From: a virus
DNA length: 22,474 bases
Virus record (IMG/VR): IMGVR_UViG_3300030116_000725
Span: 21,952 to 44,425 of that record
Strand: one strand, 5' to 3'
Below the pieces are notes generated by a model, which was not told the origin of the DNA, ran no database searches, and worked only from the letters and a program-made list of their open reading frames with translations. Position numbers and translations under genes: made by a program. Below are positions 6,541 to 15,160 of the stretch, in pieces (positions within the stretch are counted from its first letter, which is position 1; each line of letters opens with the position of its first letter).

Positions 6541-7151
6541 TGTCTAGAGATATAAGAAGATTAATTAATTTTACTGAGCAACCTCAAACATTTAGCAATG
6601 GTAGCCCAGCATCTTCTCTACAAGAGGGTGGTGTATCTGTATCTTTAGAGGGCGGTAGATTGGCAGTACTTAGAAAACACAAAGGTTTAGTATTTAAATC
6701 ATTTATGACATCAGACGGCAATCAGTATGTAGACAGAAATCTACAAGTATCTGGAGAGATAAGAGGTAATGAATTAGAGTACACTAATCACAATGTTGAG
6801 AGTCCGGGAACAGATAAGGTCTACTTAGGTGTGAATGGCAAGGCAAAGAATACATCAATAGACCATACAACAACTTGGATAGCACCATACAATGGTGTGC
6901 TTAAAAAGATTTTACTATATGGTAATGCATCTGGTGGAAATACAGCAGTTGGCTTACATATAAATTCTAACACTACAGCACAAAAAACAATAACACAGTC
7001 ACTGTCAGCAACTACTACGTTAGAGTATATATTCTCTGACTTAAATAGTTTTGACAAAGGAAACCTAATATCTATTAGTGTTCAATGTGCTAGTGACCCA
7101 ACTCATTTAAGAGCTGTATGTGTTTGGCAATATAATACATTAAATAGGTAA
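6540..7151 (+). CDS. Tail accessory protein with jelly-roll-like C-terminal domain
   Basis: 203 residues, coupled to the previous gene by TAATG. The N-terminal 60 residues carry two short glycine motifs (SLQEGGVSV at about 26-34 and SLEGGRLAV at 35-43) of the same type found in the next two proteins. Residues about 95-203 look like a beta-sandwich: TTWIAPYNGVLKKILLYGNA, GGNTAVGLHINSN, LISISVQCASD, and a final HLRAVCVWQYNT. 'W.APYNG.L..I.......G' followed by strands is a pattern I associate with phage tail-fibre or virion accessory domains. There are no membrane segments. It is probably a small virion protein at the tail or tail/internal interface; the exact place is unknown. Confidence 0.55.
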   Translation: MSRDIRRLINFTEQPQTFSNGSPASSLQEGGVSVSLEGGRLAVLRKHKGLVFKSFMTSDGNQYVDRNLQVSGEIRGNELEYTNHNVESPGTDKVYLGVNGKAKNTSIDHTTTWIAPYNGVLKKILLYGNASGGNTAVGLHINSNTTAQKTITQSLSATTTLEYIFSDLNSFDKGNLISISVQCASDPTHLRAVCVWQYNTLNR

Positions 7152-7155
7152 AGGT

Positions 7156-8199
7156 ATGCAGTATAATACTATAAGACAATATCAAGAAGGCGGCTTAAGA
7201 AGAAGGGCTAGGAGCTTACTTAGTAGACTTAATATAGGTAGAGAGCTTAAGAAGGAACAAGAACGAGCCGCTAAGGGAGCTAAGAAGATGAGCTTGGAAA
7301 AAGGATTAGGTTCCTTAGTCACATTTGGATTGACAAAACTTCTTCCAACGGCATTGACAACCTTAGTTCCCGGTGTTGGTGCTATTGGAACTGCGGGTTT
7401 AAAAGCCCTCGGTACTGGAGCTAGTAGATATCTAGGTGAAACTATTGGAGACTTACTAGTAAAAGACCCTAAACTTGAATCAAAGTCAGGATATCTAAAA
7501 ACAAATGTTTACGATGAACTATCTAGGGTTAAAAGAGAAGATAGAGATAAAAGACTTGGAAGAGCTTTAGGAGCTGGTGCGAGTACTGCTTTAATTGACC
7601 TTGCTTCATCTGGGTTTAAATCTTTAATTGATGCTAGAAAATCAAGAGAAGTTGCAGACCCAGCTCTTAAACAAACTATGGGTTTTGATATTGAAACACC
7701 AGAGTTAGGAATACAAAGAAGCTTAGGTGAACAAGACTTTTTAACATCTGGGCCACTAACAGGAAGTGAAGCTTCGTTATCAGATGCTATACCATCAGAC
7801 CTATCAACAGAGTCATCTAGGGCTATATTATCAGATGCATCTTCTATATCAAGTCAAGCACCAGAAGCTCAATTTGATTTAAGGTCTGCAGATTTAGATA
7901 TGTCACCTGAGTTTGTGCAAGCACCTTCTTTAATAGGTGAAGAGTATGCACTTGCTAGAGATTCTTTAAATACTCAAAGAGAAATGGAAGAACTTTCTAG
8001 AAACTTAGGTGTAAGCATTGCAAGACAGGAGGGTAGACTAGGTCAAGTTTTAGGAAATCAAAATATAAGACGACAAGGTTTAATGGATTTAGGTATAGGT
8101 AGTGTATCCCCAGTTAGTCCTTACTTTAATTTACCAATGAGAAGATATGCAGGCGGTGGGTTATTTAATCCTATGAAAACAGGAAGGAGGATATTCTAA
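7156..8199 (+). CDS. Putative internal virion (ejection) protein with Gly/Ala-rich hydrophobic region
   Basis: 347 residues; ATG at 7156 after AGGTAAAGGT, four bases beyond the previous stop. The basic N-terminus holds a YQEGGL motif (residues 9-14) then RRRARSLLSRLNIGRELKK. Residues about 50-101 are hydrophobic and rich in Gly/Ala/Thr (GLGSLVTFGLTKLLPTALTT, then VPGVGAIGTAGLKALGTGAS), as in virion proteins that insert into or cross membranes during DNA ejection. The middle (about 170-260) is Ser/Asp-rich and probably disordered. The C-terminus has a second motif, YAGGGLFNPM (331-340). The neighbouring genes and the composition fit podovirus internal virion proteins. I do not recognise a named family. 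Confidence 0.55.
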   Translation: MQYNTIRQYQEGGLRRRARSLLSRLNIGRELKKEQERAAKGAKKMSLEKGLGSLVTFGLTKLLPTALTTLVPGVGAIGTAGLKALGTGASRYLGETIGDLLVKDPKLESKSGYLKTNVYDELSRVKREDRDKRLGRALGAGASTALIDLASSGFKSLIDARKSREVADPALKQTMGFDIETPELGIQRSLGEQDFLTSGPLTGSEASLSDAIPSDLSTESSRAILSDASSISSQAPEAQFDLRSADLDMSPEFVQAPSLIGEEYALARDSLNTQREMEELSRNLGVSIARQEGRLGQVLGNQNIRRQGLMDLGIGSVSPVSPYFNLPMRRYAGGGLFNPMKTGRRIF

Positions 8200-9818
8200 T
8201 GGCTCAATCAGATAACATACCAGCAATGCTACAGTCAGGAGAATATGTAGTTCGCAAAGAAGCGGTAGAAAAATTAGGAAAAGATACTATGGATATGATA
8301 AACAATGTAGATAGATTAGGATATATGGGTGGAGGTCTTGTTCCTCAGGGAGAACACGGTCACTCAGCTATAGACGAATTACTAGCTTTAAACACCTTGG
8401 TAAATCAAAGAAGCGTTGATATGACTAGGGACTCAGCTATGATGAATAAAGGTGGAAAAGCATTAAAGAAAGCACCTGAAGGTAATAAAGGTTTAATGAA
8501 GCTACCGCAAGAAGTTAGGAATCGTATGGGGTATATGAAAGAAGGTGGGGAAGTTCAAGACAATACAGCAACAAATATAATGAATCTACTTGCACTAAAT
8601 GATATAATTGAAAGAGCTCCTCAGTATTCAATGTTTGATGCAGATTCTCGTGGAGGTGTTCTTTCAGACGAAGACATTCTTGGGATATCTGAAGGCAATT
8701 TCATGCCAGCCGCTGGTATATTAGGCAAGGGATATGCTGGAATTTTTGGTTCTGGGGATGTTTCATTATCTAAAATAAAAAAATTATTAATGTCTGATAG
8801 GTTTAATCGAGGCGGAGAAGGGAGTATGCTTAGGCAATTATCAAAGCAAAGTCCAACTATGTCAGATTTTGTGAGAAATGTGTCTAGAACAGGGAATGAA
8901 GAACTTGCAGATGAATATGCTAGAAAATTAATTAAAGAAGCTAGAGATGTATATAAAAAAGCATACCAAGAAGGTGGTATGATGGATAACTATATGTATG
9001 GAGGTATGCCTAAAAAGAAGAAGAAAAAAGGATACGAAGACGGTGGCTCTGTAGGTGTGGTTAATGAAATAGGAAAAGCTAGAAAGATGTTTAGTGATAT
9101 AGATGACCTACTAGCAACAGCCGCTTTGATGGATAATTATACCTTTGGCCCAATGCAAAGAAAAGCACTAAGGTCTATGCGTGAAGCTGATATGGTAGAC
9201 CCTAAAGATACTATGGAGCAAGTAATGATGTTGCTTAAAGCTCGTGAACAAAATAAAATACCATCGTTTGAAAAGCGTAAAAGTTATATAATGGGAGGCA
9301 GTGCAGGAGGAGGTTCTCAAACTGGATTTGACCAGCCAAGCACTAGTGATTATTTTCAAGAAATATATGAAGCATTTGGGTTTATACCATCAGATGCTGG
9401 TATAAGAGAAGACTTTGAAAAAAGATTTGCATATGACCCAACTAAAGCTGTAGGGGACATAGCATCATTAACAGAAGAAGCAACTGGCCAATTAGGAAGC
9501 ATTGTACAACAATCTCAACAAGTAGGTGGTGGTTTCGAAGGATTCGGAGAAAGGCAAAGAGGTATTGAGGAAGCTAGGTCTGATTTATATAGGATGGTAG
9601 AGGAAGGTGCGGAAGGAATTACTGAAGAATCTAAATTAGCCCAACAAGAAGAAGCTATACTAGACTTAGCAAGAAGAGAAGAGGCTGGAGCTGAGTTTGA
9701 CACAATGAAACCCGGCCCACCCGATATGCCAAGTGGATTTTTAAGAGCCGGAAGTAGAAGAAATATGGCTGATGGCGTATATATGTGGACAGGAAGTAGG
9801 TGGATGGGGCCAGCATAA
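8199..9818 (+). CDS. Putative internal virion protein with repeated GG/LLALN units
   Basis: 539 residues. The start is supported by a strong GGAAGGAGG site upstream and by overlap with the previous stop. Residues 6-38 (NIPAMLQSGEYVVRK, then EAVEKLGKDTMDMINN) match a short motif often found near the ends of tape-measure and other virion proteins ('P.ML..GE.V....AV...G'). Three diverged units follow: GYMGGGLV...IDELLALN (41-65), GYMKEGGEV...NLLALN (111-134) and GYEDGGSV...IDDLLATA (278-308). More GG motifs occur at 256-261, 265-270 and 362-368, and a poly-Lys stretch at 272-277. The C-terminus ends VYMWTGSRWMGPA. No enzyme motif is seen. It is probably packaged in the virion and ejected with DNA. 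Confidence 0.55.
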   Translation: MAQSDNIPAMLQSGEYVVRKEAVEKLGKDTMDMINNVDRLGYMGGGLVPQGEHGHSAIDELLALNTLVNQRSVDMTRDSAMMNKGGKALKKAPEGNKGLMKLPQEVRNRMGYMKEGGEVQDNTATNIMNLLALNDIIERAPQYSMFDADSRGGVLSDEDILGISEGNFMPAAGILGKGYAGIFGSGDVSLSKIKKLLMSDRFNRGGEGSMLRQLSKQSPTMSDFVRNVSRTGNEELADEYARKLIKEARDVYKKAYQEGGMMDNYMYGGMPKKKKKKGYEDGGSVGVVNEIGKARKMFSDIDDLLATAALMDNYTFGPMQRKALRSMREADMVDPKDTMEQVMMLLKAREQNKIPSFEKRKSYIMGGSAGGGSQTGFDQPSTSDYFQEIYEAFGFIPSDAGIREDFEKRFAYDPTKAVGDIASLTEEATGQLGSIVQQSQQVGGGFEGFGERQRGIEEARSDLYRMVEEGAEGITEESKLAQQEEAILDLARREEAGAEFDTMKPGPPDMPSGFLRAGSRRNMADGVYMWTGSRWMGPA

Positions 9819-9827
9819 GGAGTAATA

Positions 9828-11426
9828 ATGGCAAACGGAAATAGAATAGTAATACAAGAACCAGAAAGCGGACTAGATGTATTCTTAAAAGAGTTATCTA
9901 AGTACGCTAGTCCTCAGTATCAGTTATCTCTTAGAGAACAAGAGCGTGCTGATGCTAGGTTAGAATTATCTAAGAGGCAGATGGATGAGAATGAAAGAAG
10001 GTATCAAGATTCTCTAACGCAACAAAAGTTTCAAAATGATATAGCATCTCAAAACGCTGAAATAAATAAAGAGAAGTTTGAAATTACTAAATCAAATTCT
10101 GATTTTGAAATGGCTAAACAATATATAAATGAATCTTTCTCTGGTATGAATGCACAAGAAATAGCTAATATGAATATAGACTCTTTATTAATAGATGTTG
10201 CAGACCCAAGAGCTAAGTCAAGAGCTAGACAATATGCAAACAATATTCAAAAGTCAGGGAGAAGACAGTTACAAACAATTACGTCTAGAATGAATTTATA
10301 TAATCAAGGAAGGGATGCTAATAGTCAAATAAGTAAGGCAGAAGCATTGGATTTATTTGGAGATGATAAAAGATATAACGAGTTTTTAGTTAATAGTTAC
10401 TTAAAAGAAGGTCAATTAAATGATACACAAAAAGCTTTAATAACTTCAAACACATCTAGATTGACATCTCTTAGAAAACAGGAAGCAGACCTATTGGTAC
10501 AGCAAGCTAGTGGTGTAGAAGGTGCTATTGATGCACTGGCAGGGGTAACGGATGCTATTCAAACCTTACAAGGTGAAATAGACTCTATACTTAGACCCTC
10601 TAGTACACAAAGAGGCAATTCTGGTAGAGACCCTTATAGTTCTACAGGAACAGTAACTGCACCCTTAGGTGACAACATTGGGCTTAGCCCATTAATACCT
10701 GAAGATACATTTGCTAGTGATGATATGTATAATGTATTGTTCTCAGATGAAGAAGGTATAGTTGATAGTGCTGTAGCTATGGCTAACAGAAATGCATCTG
10801 GTGAAGATGTCAAGGATGTAACTTTATTACAAGGTGAATCTGTAGACGAATATGACCCTACTGATGAAAGTTTAGATGAAGAATCCCCTGTTCCACCAGC
10901 TTTTGTAGAAACTGCTTCAGATAGTGCAGAAGGTTCAGATGCTTTAGGTACGTTACTAAGTGGGTTAAGTTCTGCTCAGGCAAAAGGAACTAGAAAACCA
11001 AAGAGAAAAACTCGTTCTAGGCTACTTCCCCTTATTGACTTTACAGCAAGATTAAACAGATTGGATTTGTTCCAAGAACAACTAGATAAAACTCCTGATA
11101 AGAATAAGAAAAAACAAAAATCATTAAATAAAAAAATAGATAAAGTAAAAAAATCTATTGTTAAAGATTTTTCTAAGATATACGATAGTTCTGAGGGTGC
11201 TTTATCTATAGACCCTAGGTATACAGAAAGAACTATGGTGGGCACTCCAATGAGTCGCAATGAGCTTGCTAGATTAATAAGTCTATATAATGAAAGCGGT
11301 GGAAATATTAACGAAGAAAGTACCACTAGTAACTTTAGAAATACTATGAGTAGTGGACTTGACAATATGTTACAAGGTCTTGGCACAACACTAGAATTAC
11401 TTCAATATAAACCTCCTTATAGATAA
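9828..11426 (+). CDS. Putative internal virion protein with coiled coils
   Basis: 532 residues; ATG at 9828 preceded by AAGGAG with suitable spacing. Residues about 33-95 form a long charged helix (LREQERADARLELSKRQMD, ERRYQDSLTQQKFQND) likely to be a coiled coil, continuing into helical sequence to about 270. Residues about 285-390 are acidic and Ser/Pro-rich (EYDPTDESLDEESPVPP) and probably disordered. A second basic coiled segment lies near 405-445 (KTPDKNKKKQKSLNKKIDK). There is no membrane segment and no enzyme motif. Position between two other ejection-type proteins, length and architecture resemble the middle internal virion proteins of podoviruses. This is analogy, not homology that I can show. 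Confidence 0.55.
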   Translation: MANGNRIVIQEPESGLDVFLKELSKYASPQYQLSLREQERADARLELSKRQMDENERRYQDSLTQQKFQNDIASQNAEINKEKFEITKSNSDFEMAKQYINESFSGMNAQEIANMNIDSLLIDVADPRAKSRARQYANNIQKSGRRQLQTITSRMNLYNQGRDANSQISKAEALDLFGDDKRYNEFLVNSYLKEGQLNDTQKALITSNTSRLTSLRKQEADLLVQQASGVEGAIDALAGVTDAIQTLQGEIDSILRPSSTQRGNSGRDPYSSTGTVTAPLGDNIGLSPLIPEDTFASDDMYNVLFSDEEGIVDSAVAMANRNASGEDVKDVTLLQGESVDEYDPTDESLDEESPVPPAFVETASDSAEGSDALGTLLSGLSSAQAKGTRKPKRKTRSRLLPLIDFTARLNRLDLFQEQLDKTPDKNKKKQKSLNKKIDKVKKSIVKDFSKIYDSSEGALSIDPRYTERTMVGTPMSRNELARLISLYNESGGNINEESTTSNFRNTMSSGLDNMLQGLGTTLELLQYKPPYR

Positions 11427-11434
11427 GTTTAAGT

Positions 11435-14400
11435 ATGCCACAATTTAATCCAAATATGACAGTAGAACAGCTAGTCAATGACTTTAGAGCTATTGACCCT
11501 AGTTATAATACAATGAGTGATGAGTTAGCTTATAAAGTTATAACAAGAAAGTTTCCTCAGTATAAGTTAGAATCTCAACAGTCAGAGTATAACCCTAATG
11601 ATGAGAGTGGTATAATAGACCAGTTAGGTACTGTGTGGAAAGATGGATACAATAGGTCTTTACAAGGTATGGCTGAGGCTATAGCTACTGGTAAGGAACA
11701 AGTATATGACTTAGGTGATTACCATCCGGGTATAGTTGCGGATATAGCGGCTGGCGTAGCATCATTCTTTACACCACTAGACTTTGCAACCACTGTAGCA
11801 GGTGGTGGTATAGGAGGTATACTAGCTAAAGCTGGTGGTAAACAAACATTAAAGAAGTTTGTATTTAAGAAGCTAGTAAATAATAATGTATCTAGAAAGG
11901 TTGCGGCTACTACGGCTAACAAAGCACTTGATTATGCAGTTAAATCTGGTACTGGTGCTGGTGCATTAGGTCTATACTCAGGTGCTGGAGAGGCATTAAA
12001 TGAATACCTATCAGATGGTACTATAACTCCGGGCAAAGTAGTAAAGGCTGGTGCTAAGGGTTCTGTTTTAGGTGGTATGACAGGACTTACAAATGTATTC
12101 TTAACAGATAAGGGCATTGGTGTATTAGGTAGAACTTTTGCAGAGGTTGGTCAGTTTGGTACTGCGGCTCCATTACTAGAAGGTAGAGCACCTACACCTG
12201 AAGACTGGATTCATGCAGGCGGTATGGTACTAGGTATTAAGGGTGTTAATAAGGCGGCTACTAAAGGGTTTGAACAGCTAAGTAAGTTAAAGAAGTATGT
12301 TGTTGAACCAGAGATATCTAAGCAACCTGTACCAGAAGGTTTTGATATAACGGCAGAAGCCAGAGAAACAGGCAGAAGAAGTTATGCTCAAGAGTTGTAC
12401 GATAATATATATACAGATAGAAAAGGTAATAGACAAGCCAAGATACTTAGCTTTGATAAAGACAATGTTCAGTTGAAGTTTTTAGATACCAATGAAGTTT
12501 CTTTAGTTAGTAGAGATATATTCTCAACTTATTATAGGAAGGGAGAAAATGTAAATATATCTCCCAAAGAGTTAAGAGGTAAAAGAGAAAATGAAATTAG
12601 ACAACTAGAAAAAGAACTAGGTCATTCTGATAAAGTAAAAGAAACTAATAGAGGTTTGCAAAGAGCTGATAAAAGTGGAGAGAAGCTACCAAAGAGTTTA
12701 AAAGACCAGACAAATGATGAGCTTGTAAACTTAAGAGATAAGTTAACTGTTGAAAAGTATACTAAAAAAGCATTGGAAGATATGCAAAAGAATGGTATAG
12801 ATATGCAGAAGACTAGATTTAGTTTATTCTTAGATGATATGCTACCTGCTCCTGCTAATAAATTACTAGATGTTTTTAGACCAGCAAGAAATCAAGGTAG
12901 TGTAAGTCCAGTAAGGAGAAGGTATATCGCTAAGGTTGATAAGTTTGTAGTAGACCAAAGAAGAACCCTATCAGAGACATATGACCTTATGTCTCAGGCT
13001 GGACTAAACGCTGAGAAACCAACTAAGAAACAAGTCAGGAACTTAGCTAGGGCTATGAAGATGAATGAGTCTGAAGTTTCTAAAAGATATTGGGAACTTT
13101 TATCTGACGCTGTTGAACAAGGAATAAACACTCCAGAGACTATAGCCTATAAACAAATATCTAATTTTCTTTTTAATAGAGCTCGTCAATCTGGAGTTGA
13201 TGTTGGATATATAGAGAATTATATACCTAGAATGCTTAAGAAGGGTCTAGCTGAAAAGGTATTTGCTGATATATATAAAATATCAGAGATGGTGTCAAAA
13301 GAGTCAGTTAAGAAAGGTGAAGAAATGTTAGTCAAAGATTTAAAAAGTGACTACATAGATTTGATAATACAAGCAATGAATAATCCAGAAGCTTTTGCTA
13401 GTGGTAGAGGTGGAGAAGCTAGGTTTTTAAATAGGATTATAAAGAAAGCTATACCATCTTTATCTAAAGAAACTAGGGAAGCATATGAATCAATACTACA
13501 AACAGTAAGAAAAAGCGAAGGAGTTGAAGAGCTTAGCCCTTTCAAAGCTATGTCATTGATGGGTAGACTTACCTACGGTGAAGTATTCAAGGAGTATGGA
13601 AACCTAACAAAGAAAAGGACTTATGAATTACCATCAAAATTTTACGAAAGAGATATAAGACAATTACTAGGAACCTATTCATCTAATGTTGCTAGAGCTT
13701 CATCAGAAGCAAAGAACTTTGGTAAGAAGGGGTCAATATATACAGAGCTACTCAACAATGCTCCAGCTTCAGATTTACCTATAATAATGGAGTTACATAA
13801 TCACGTAATGGGCTCTATAGGTTATAATAGAAGATATAATCTAAATCCCGGAATCAAAGACTTTATGCAGAAGGTTATGGAGTGGGAGACATCTACTAAG
13901 ATTGCACTAGGTACTGCAACAGCTATGAACTTATCACAGTTTGCAATATCTTCTGCTTTATCTGCAGGGTACTGGAGATTTACCAAAGGTGCATATAACT
14001 ATATGACTAATAAAGATTTTAGAAAGCAAGTAGATGCATCTGGTGGTAACTTATATAAATACATAAACGAGATGATGGGCATATCACAACAGAGTGATAT
14101 ATCTAAGAGTATTGTAGGTAGACTAACTGACGTATCTCAGTTCAATAGAATAAACTCTATCAACAATATATTAGCGGCCGCAACAGCTAGGGTTTTAGTA
14201 GATGACTTGGTAGCTATATCAATAGGTAAAAGAGGTATAGGTTTAGGTAGGATAGGTTCAAAGAAGTGGGCTAACAATACACTACAGAAGATGGGTATAG
14301 ACCCAGCTCAAATAAAAGATGGTCAATTACCTAGGTCTACAGTTACCAATGCGATAGGTAGATTTGCAGTTAAGTCTCAGTTGCAGAAAGACATACTGTC

Positions 14401-15160
14401 AGACCCACTAATACTAAATAGACCATCAGCTAAACCGTTTCTACAGTTTAAATCATTTGGACTTAGGCAGTATAATTTTATAATGGATACACTAAAGTTT
14501 GATTTAGCTCAGGGTAACTTTATGCCTATGCTTAGATTAGCCGCAGGTGGTATGGCTACTGGTGCTTTAGCTATTAAAGCAAAAGAACTTATGAAGCAAC
14601 TAGCATCTGGTGAAAAAGCATATGACCCTGCTACATTCTTCGAAGCAGATGCTAAAGAGATAGTAGAAAACATAGCCGCAATAGGAGCCTTTGGTTTCTT
14701 GGGTGACTTTCTAATGGCTGGGTTAGAAGAAGGGAGAAGTGTTACTAGAGCACTAGCATTCTTCGCATCACCACCTTTTATGTCAGATGTATCTGAGTTG
14801 TTTAAGTTTATGGGGGCATTAGAAAGAGACTATAAGAACTACCAAGGAGACTTTATAAGAAGAGTTCCATCTAGAGCATTGAGAATGACTGGTAGTCCTC
14901 TATTAAAAGACTTTGCAAAACGATTAGAAACAACAGGTCTAAAGCAAAGTAGAATAGAGTTCCTTAGAGGTAGGAGAAAGTCTGCTATATTGGATACTAT
15001 AATAAAATCTGAAACACCAGAAGCATATCAACAAGCACTAGAGGATATGCGTAACTGGAATAGTACTTACCCTATGTACCCTATACTAGTAACAGACATA
15101 GACTACAAAGCTGTAATAAAAAGAAAAATGCAGAAACATAAGAAGAGAGCTGATGTATAA
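11435..15160 (+). CDS. Large internal virion / ejection protein
   Basis: 1241 residues, the longest protein here. ATG at 11435 lacks a clear Shine-Dalgarno site. The N-terminus (TVEQLVNDFRAIDPSYNTMS) looks like a small helical domain. Residues about 99-134 are hydrophobic and Gly/Ala-rich (GIVADIAAGVASFFTPLDF, then TTVAGGGIGGILAKAGG), with further Gly-rich hydrophobic stretches to about 265. The centre is charged and helical. Residues about 820-860 (TKIALGTATAMNLSQFAISS) resemble a helix conserved in large phage virion and polyvalent proteins, and two more hydrophobic stretches occur near 1030-1045 and 1075-1097. No lytic transglycosylase motif is visible. It probably forms part of the channel through which DNA enters the host. 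The stop overlaps the next start (TAATG). Confidence 0.6.
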   Translation: MPQFNPNMTVEQLVNDFRAIDPSYNTMSDELAYKVITRKFPQYKLESQQSEYNPNDESGIIDQLGTVWKDGYNRSLQGMAEAIATGKEQVYDLGDYHPGIVADIAAGVASFFTPLDFATTVAGGGIGGILAKAGGKQTLKKFVFKKLVNNNVSRKVAATTANKALDYAVKSGTGAGALGLYSGAGEALNEYLSDGTITPGKVVKAGAKGSVLGGMTGLTNVFLTDKGIGVLGRTFAEVGQFGTAAPLLEGRAPTPEDWIHAGGMVLGIKGVNKAATKGFEQLSKLKKYVVEPEISKQPVPEGFDITAEARETGRRSYAQELYDNIYTDRKGNRQAKILSFDKDNVQLKFLDTNEVSLVSRDIFSTYYRKGENVNISPKELRGKRENEIRQLEKELGHSDKVKETNRGLQRADKSGEKLPKSLKDQTNDELVNLRDKLTVEKYTKKALEDMQKNGIDMQKTRFSLFLDDMLPAPANKLLDVFRPARNQGSVSPVRRRYIAKVDKFVVDQRRTLSETYDLMSQAGLNAEKPTKKQVRNLARAMKMNESEVSKRYWELLSDAVEQGINTPETIAYKQISNFLFNRARQSGVDVGYIENYIPRMLKKGLAEKVFADIYKISEMVSKESVKKGEEMLVKDLKSDYIDLIIQAMNNPEAFASGRGGEARFLNRIIKKAIPSLSKETREAYESILQTVRKSEGVEELSPFKAMSLMGRLTYGEVFKEYGNLTKKRTYELPSKFYERDIRQLLGTYSSNVARASSEAKNFGKKGSIYTELLNNAPASDLPIIMELHNHVMGSIGYNRRYNLNPGIKDFMQKVMEWETSTKIALGTATAMNLSQFAISSALSAGYWRFTKGAYNYMTNKDFRKQVDASGGNLYKYINEMMGISQQSDISKSIVGRLTDVSQFNRINSINNILAAATARVLVDDLVAISIGKRGIGLGRIGSKKWANNTLQKMGIDPAQIKDGQLPRSTVTNAIGRFAVKSQLQKDILSDPLILNRPSAKPFLQFKSFGLRQYNFIMDTLKFDLAQGNFMPMLRLAAGGMATGALAIKAKELMKQLASGEKAYDPATFFEADAKEIVENIAAIGAFGFLGDFLMAGLEEGRSVTRALAFFASPPFMSDVSELFKFMGALERDYKNYQGDFIRRVPSRALRMTGSPLLKDFAKRLETTGLKQSRIEFLRGRRKSAILDTIIKSETPEAYQQALEDMRNWNSTYPMYPILVTDIDYKAVIKRKMQKHKKRADV

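Noticed and set aside
10976-11386. A 136-residue minus-strand frame with hydrophobic segments opposite the coiled-coil virion protein.
   Set aside because: It is antisense to a Lys/Ser/Asp-rich gene, which automatically produces Phe/Leu/Ser-rich frames; there is no start context and no other gene on that strand nearby.
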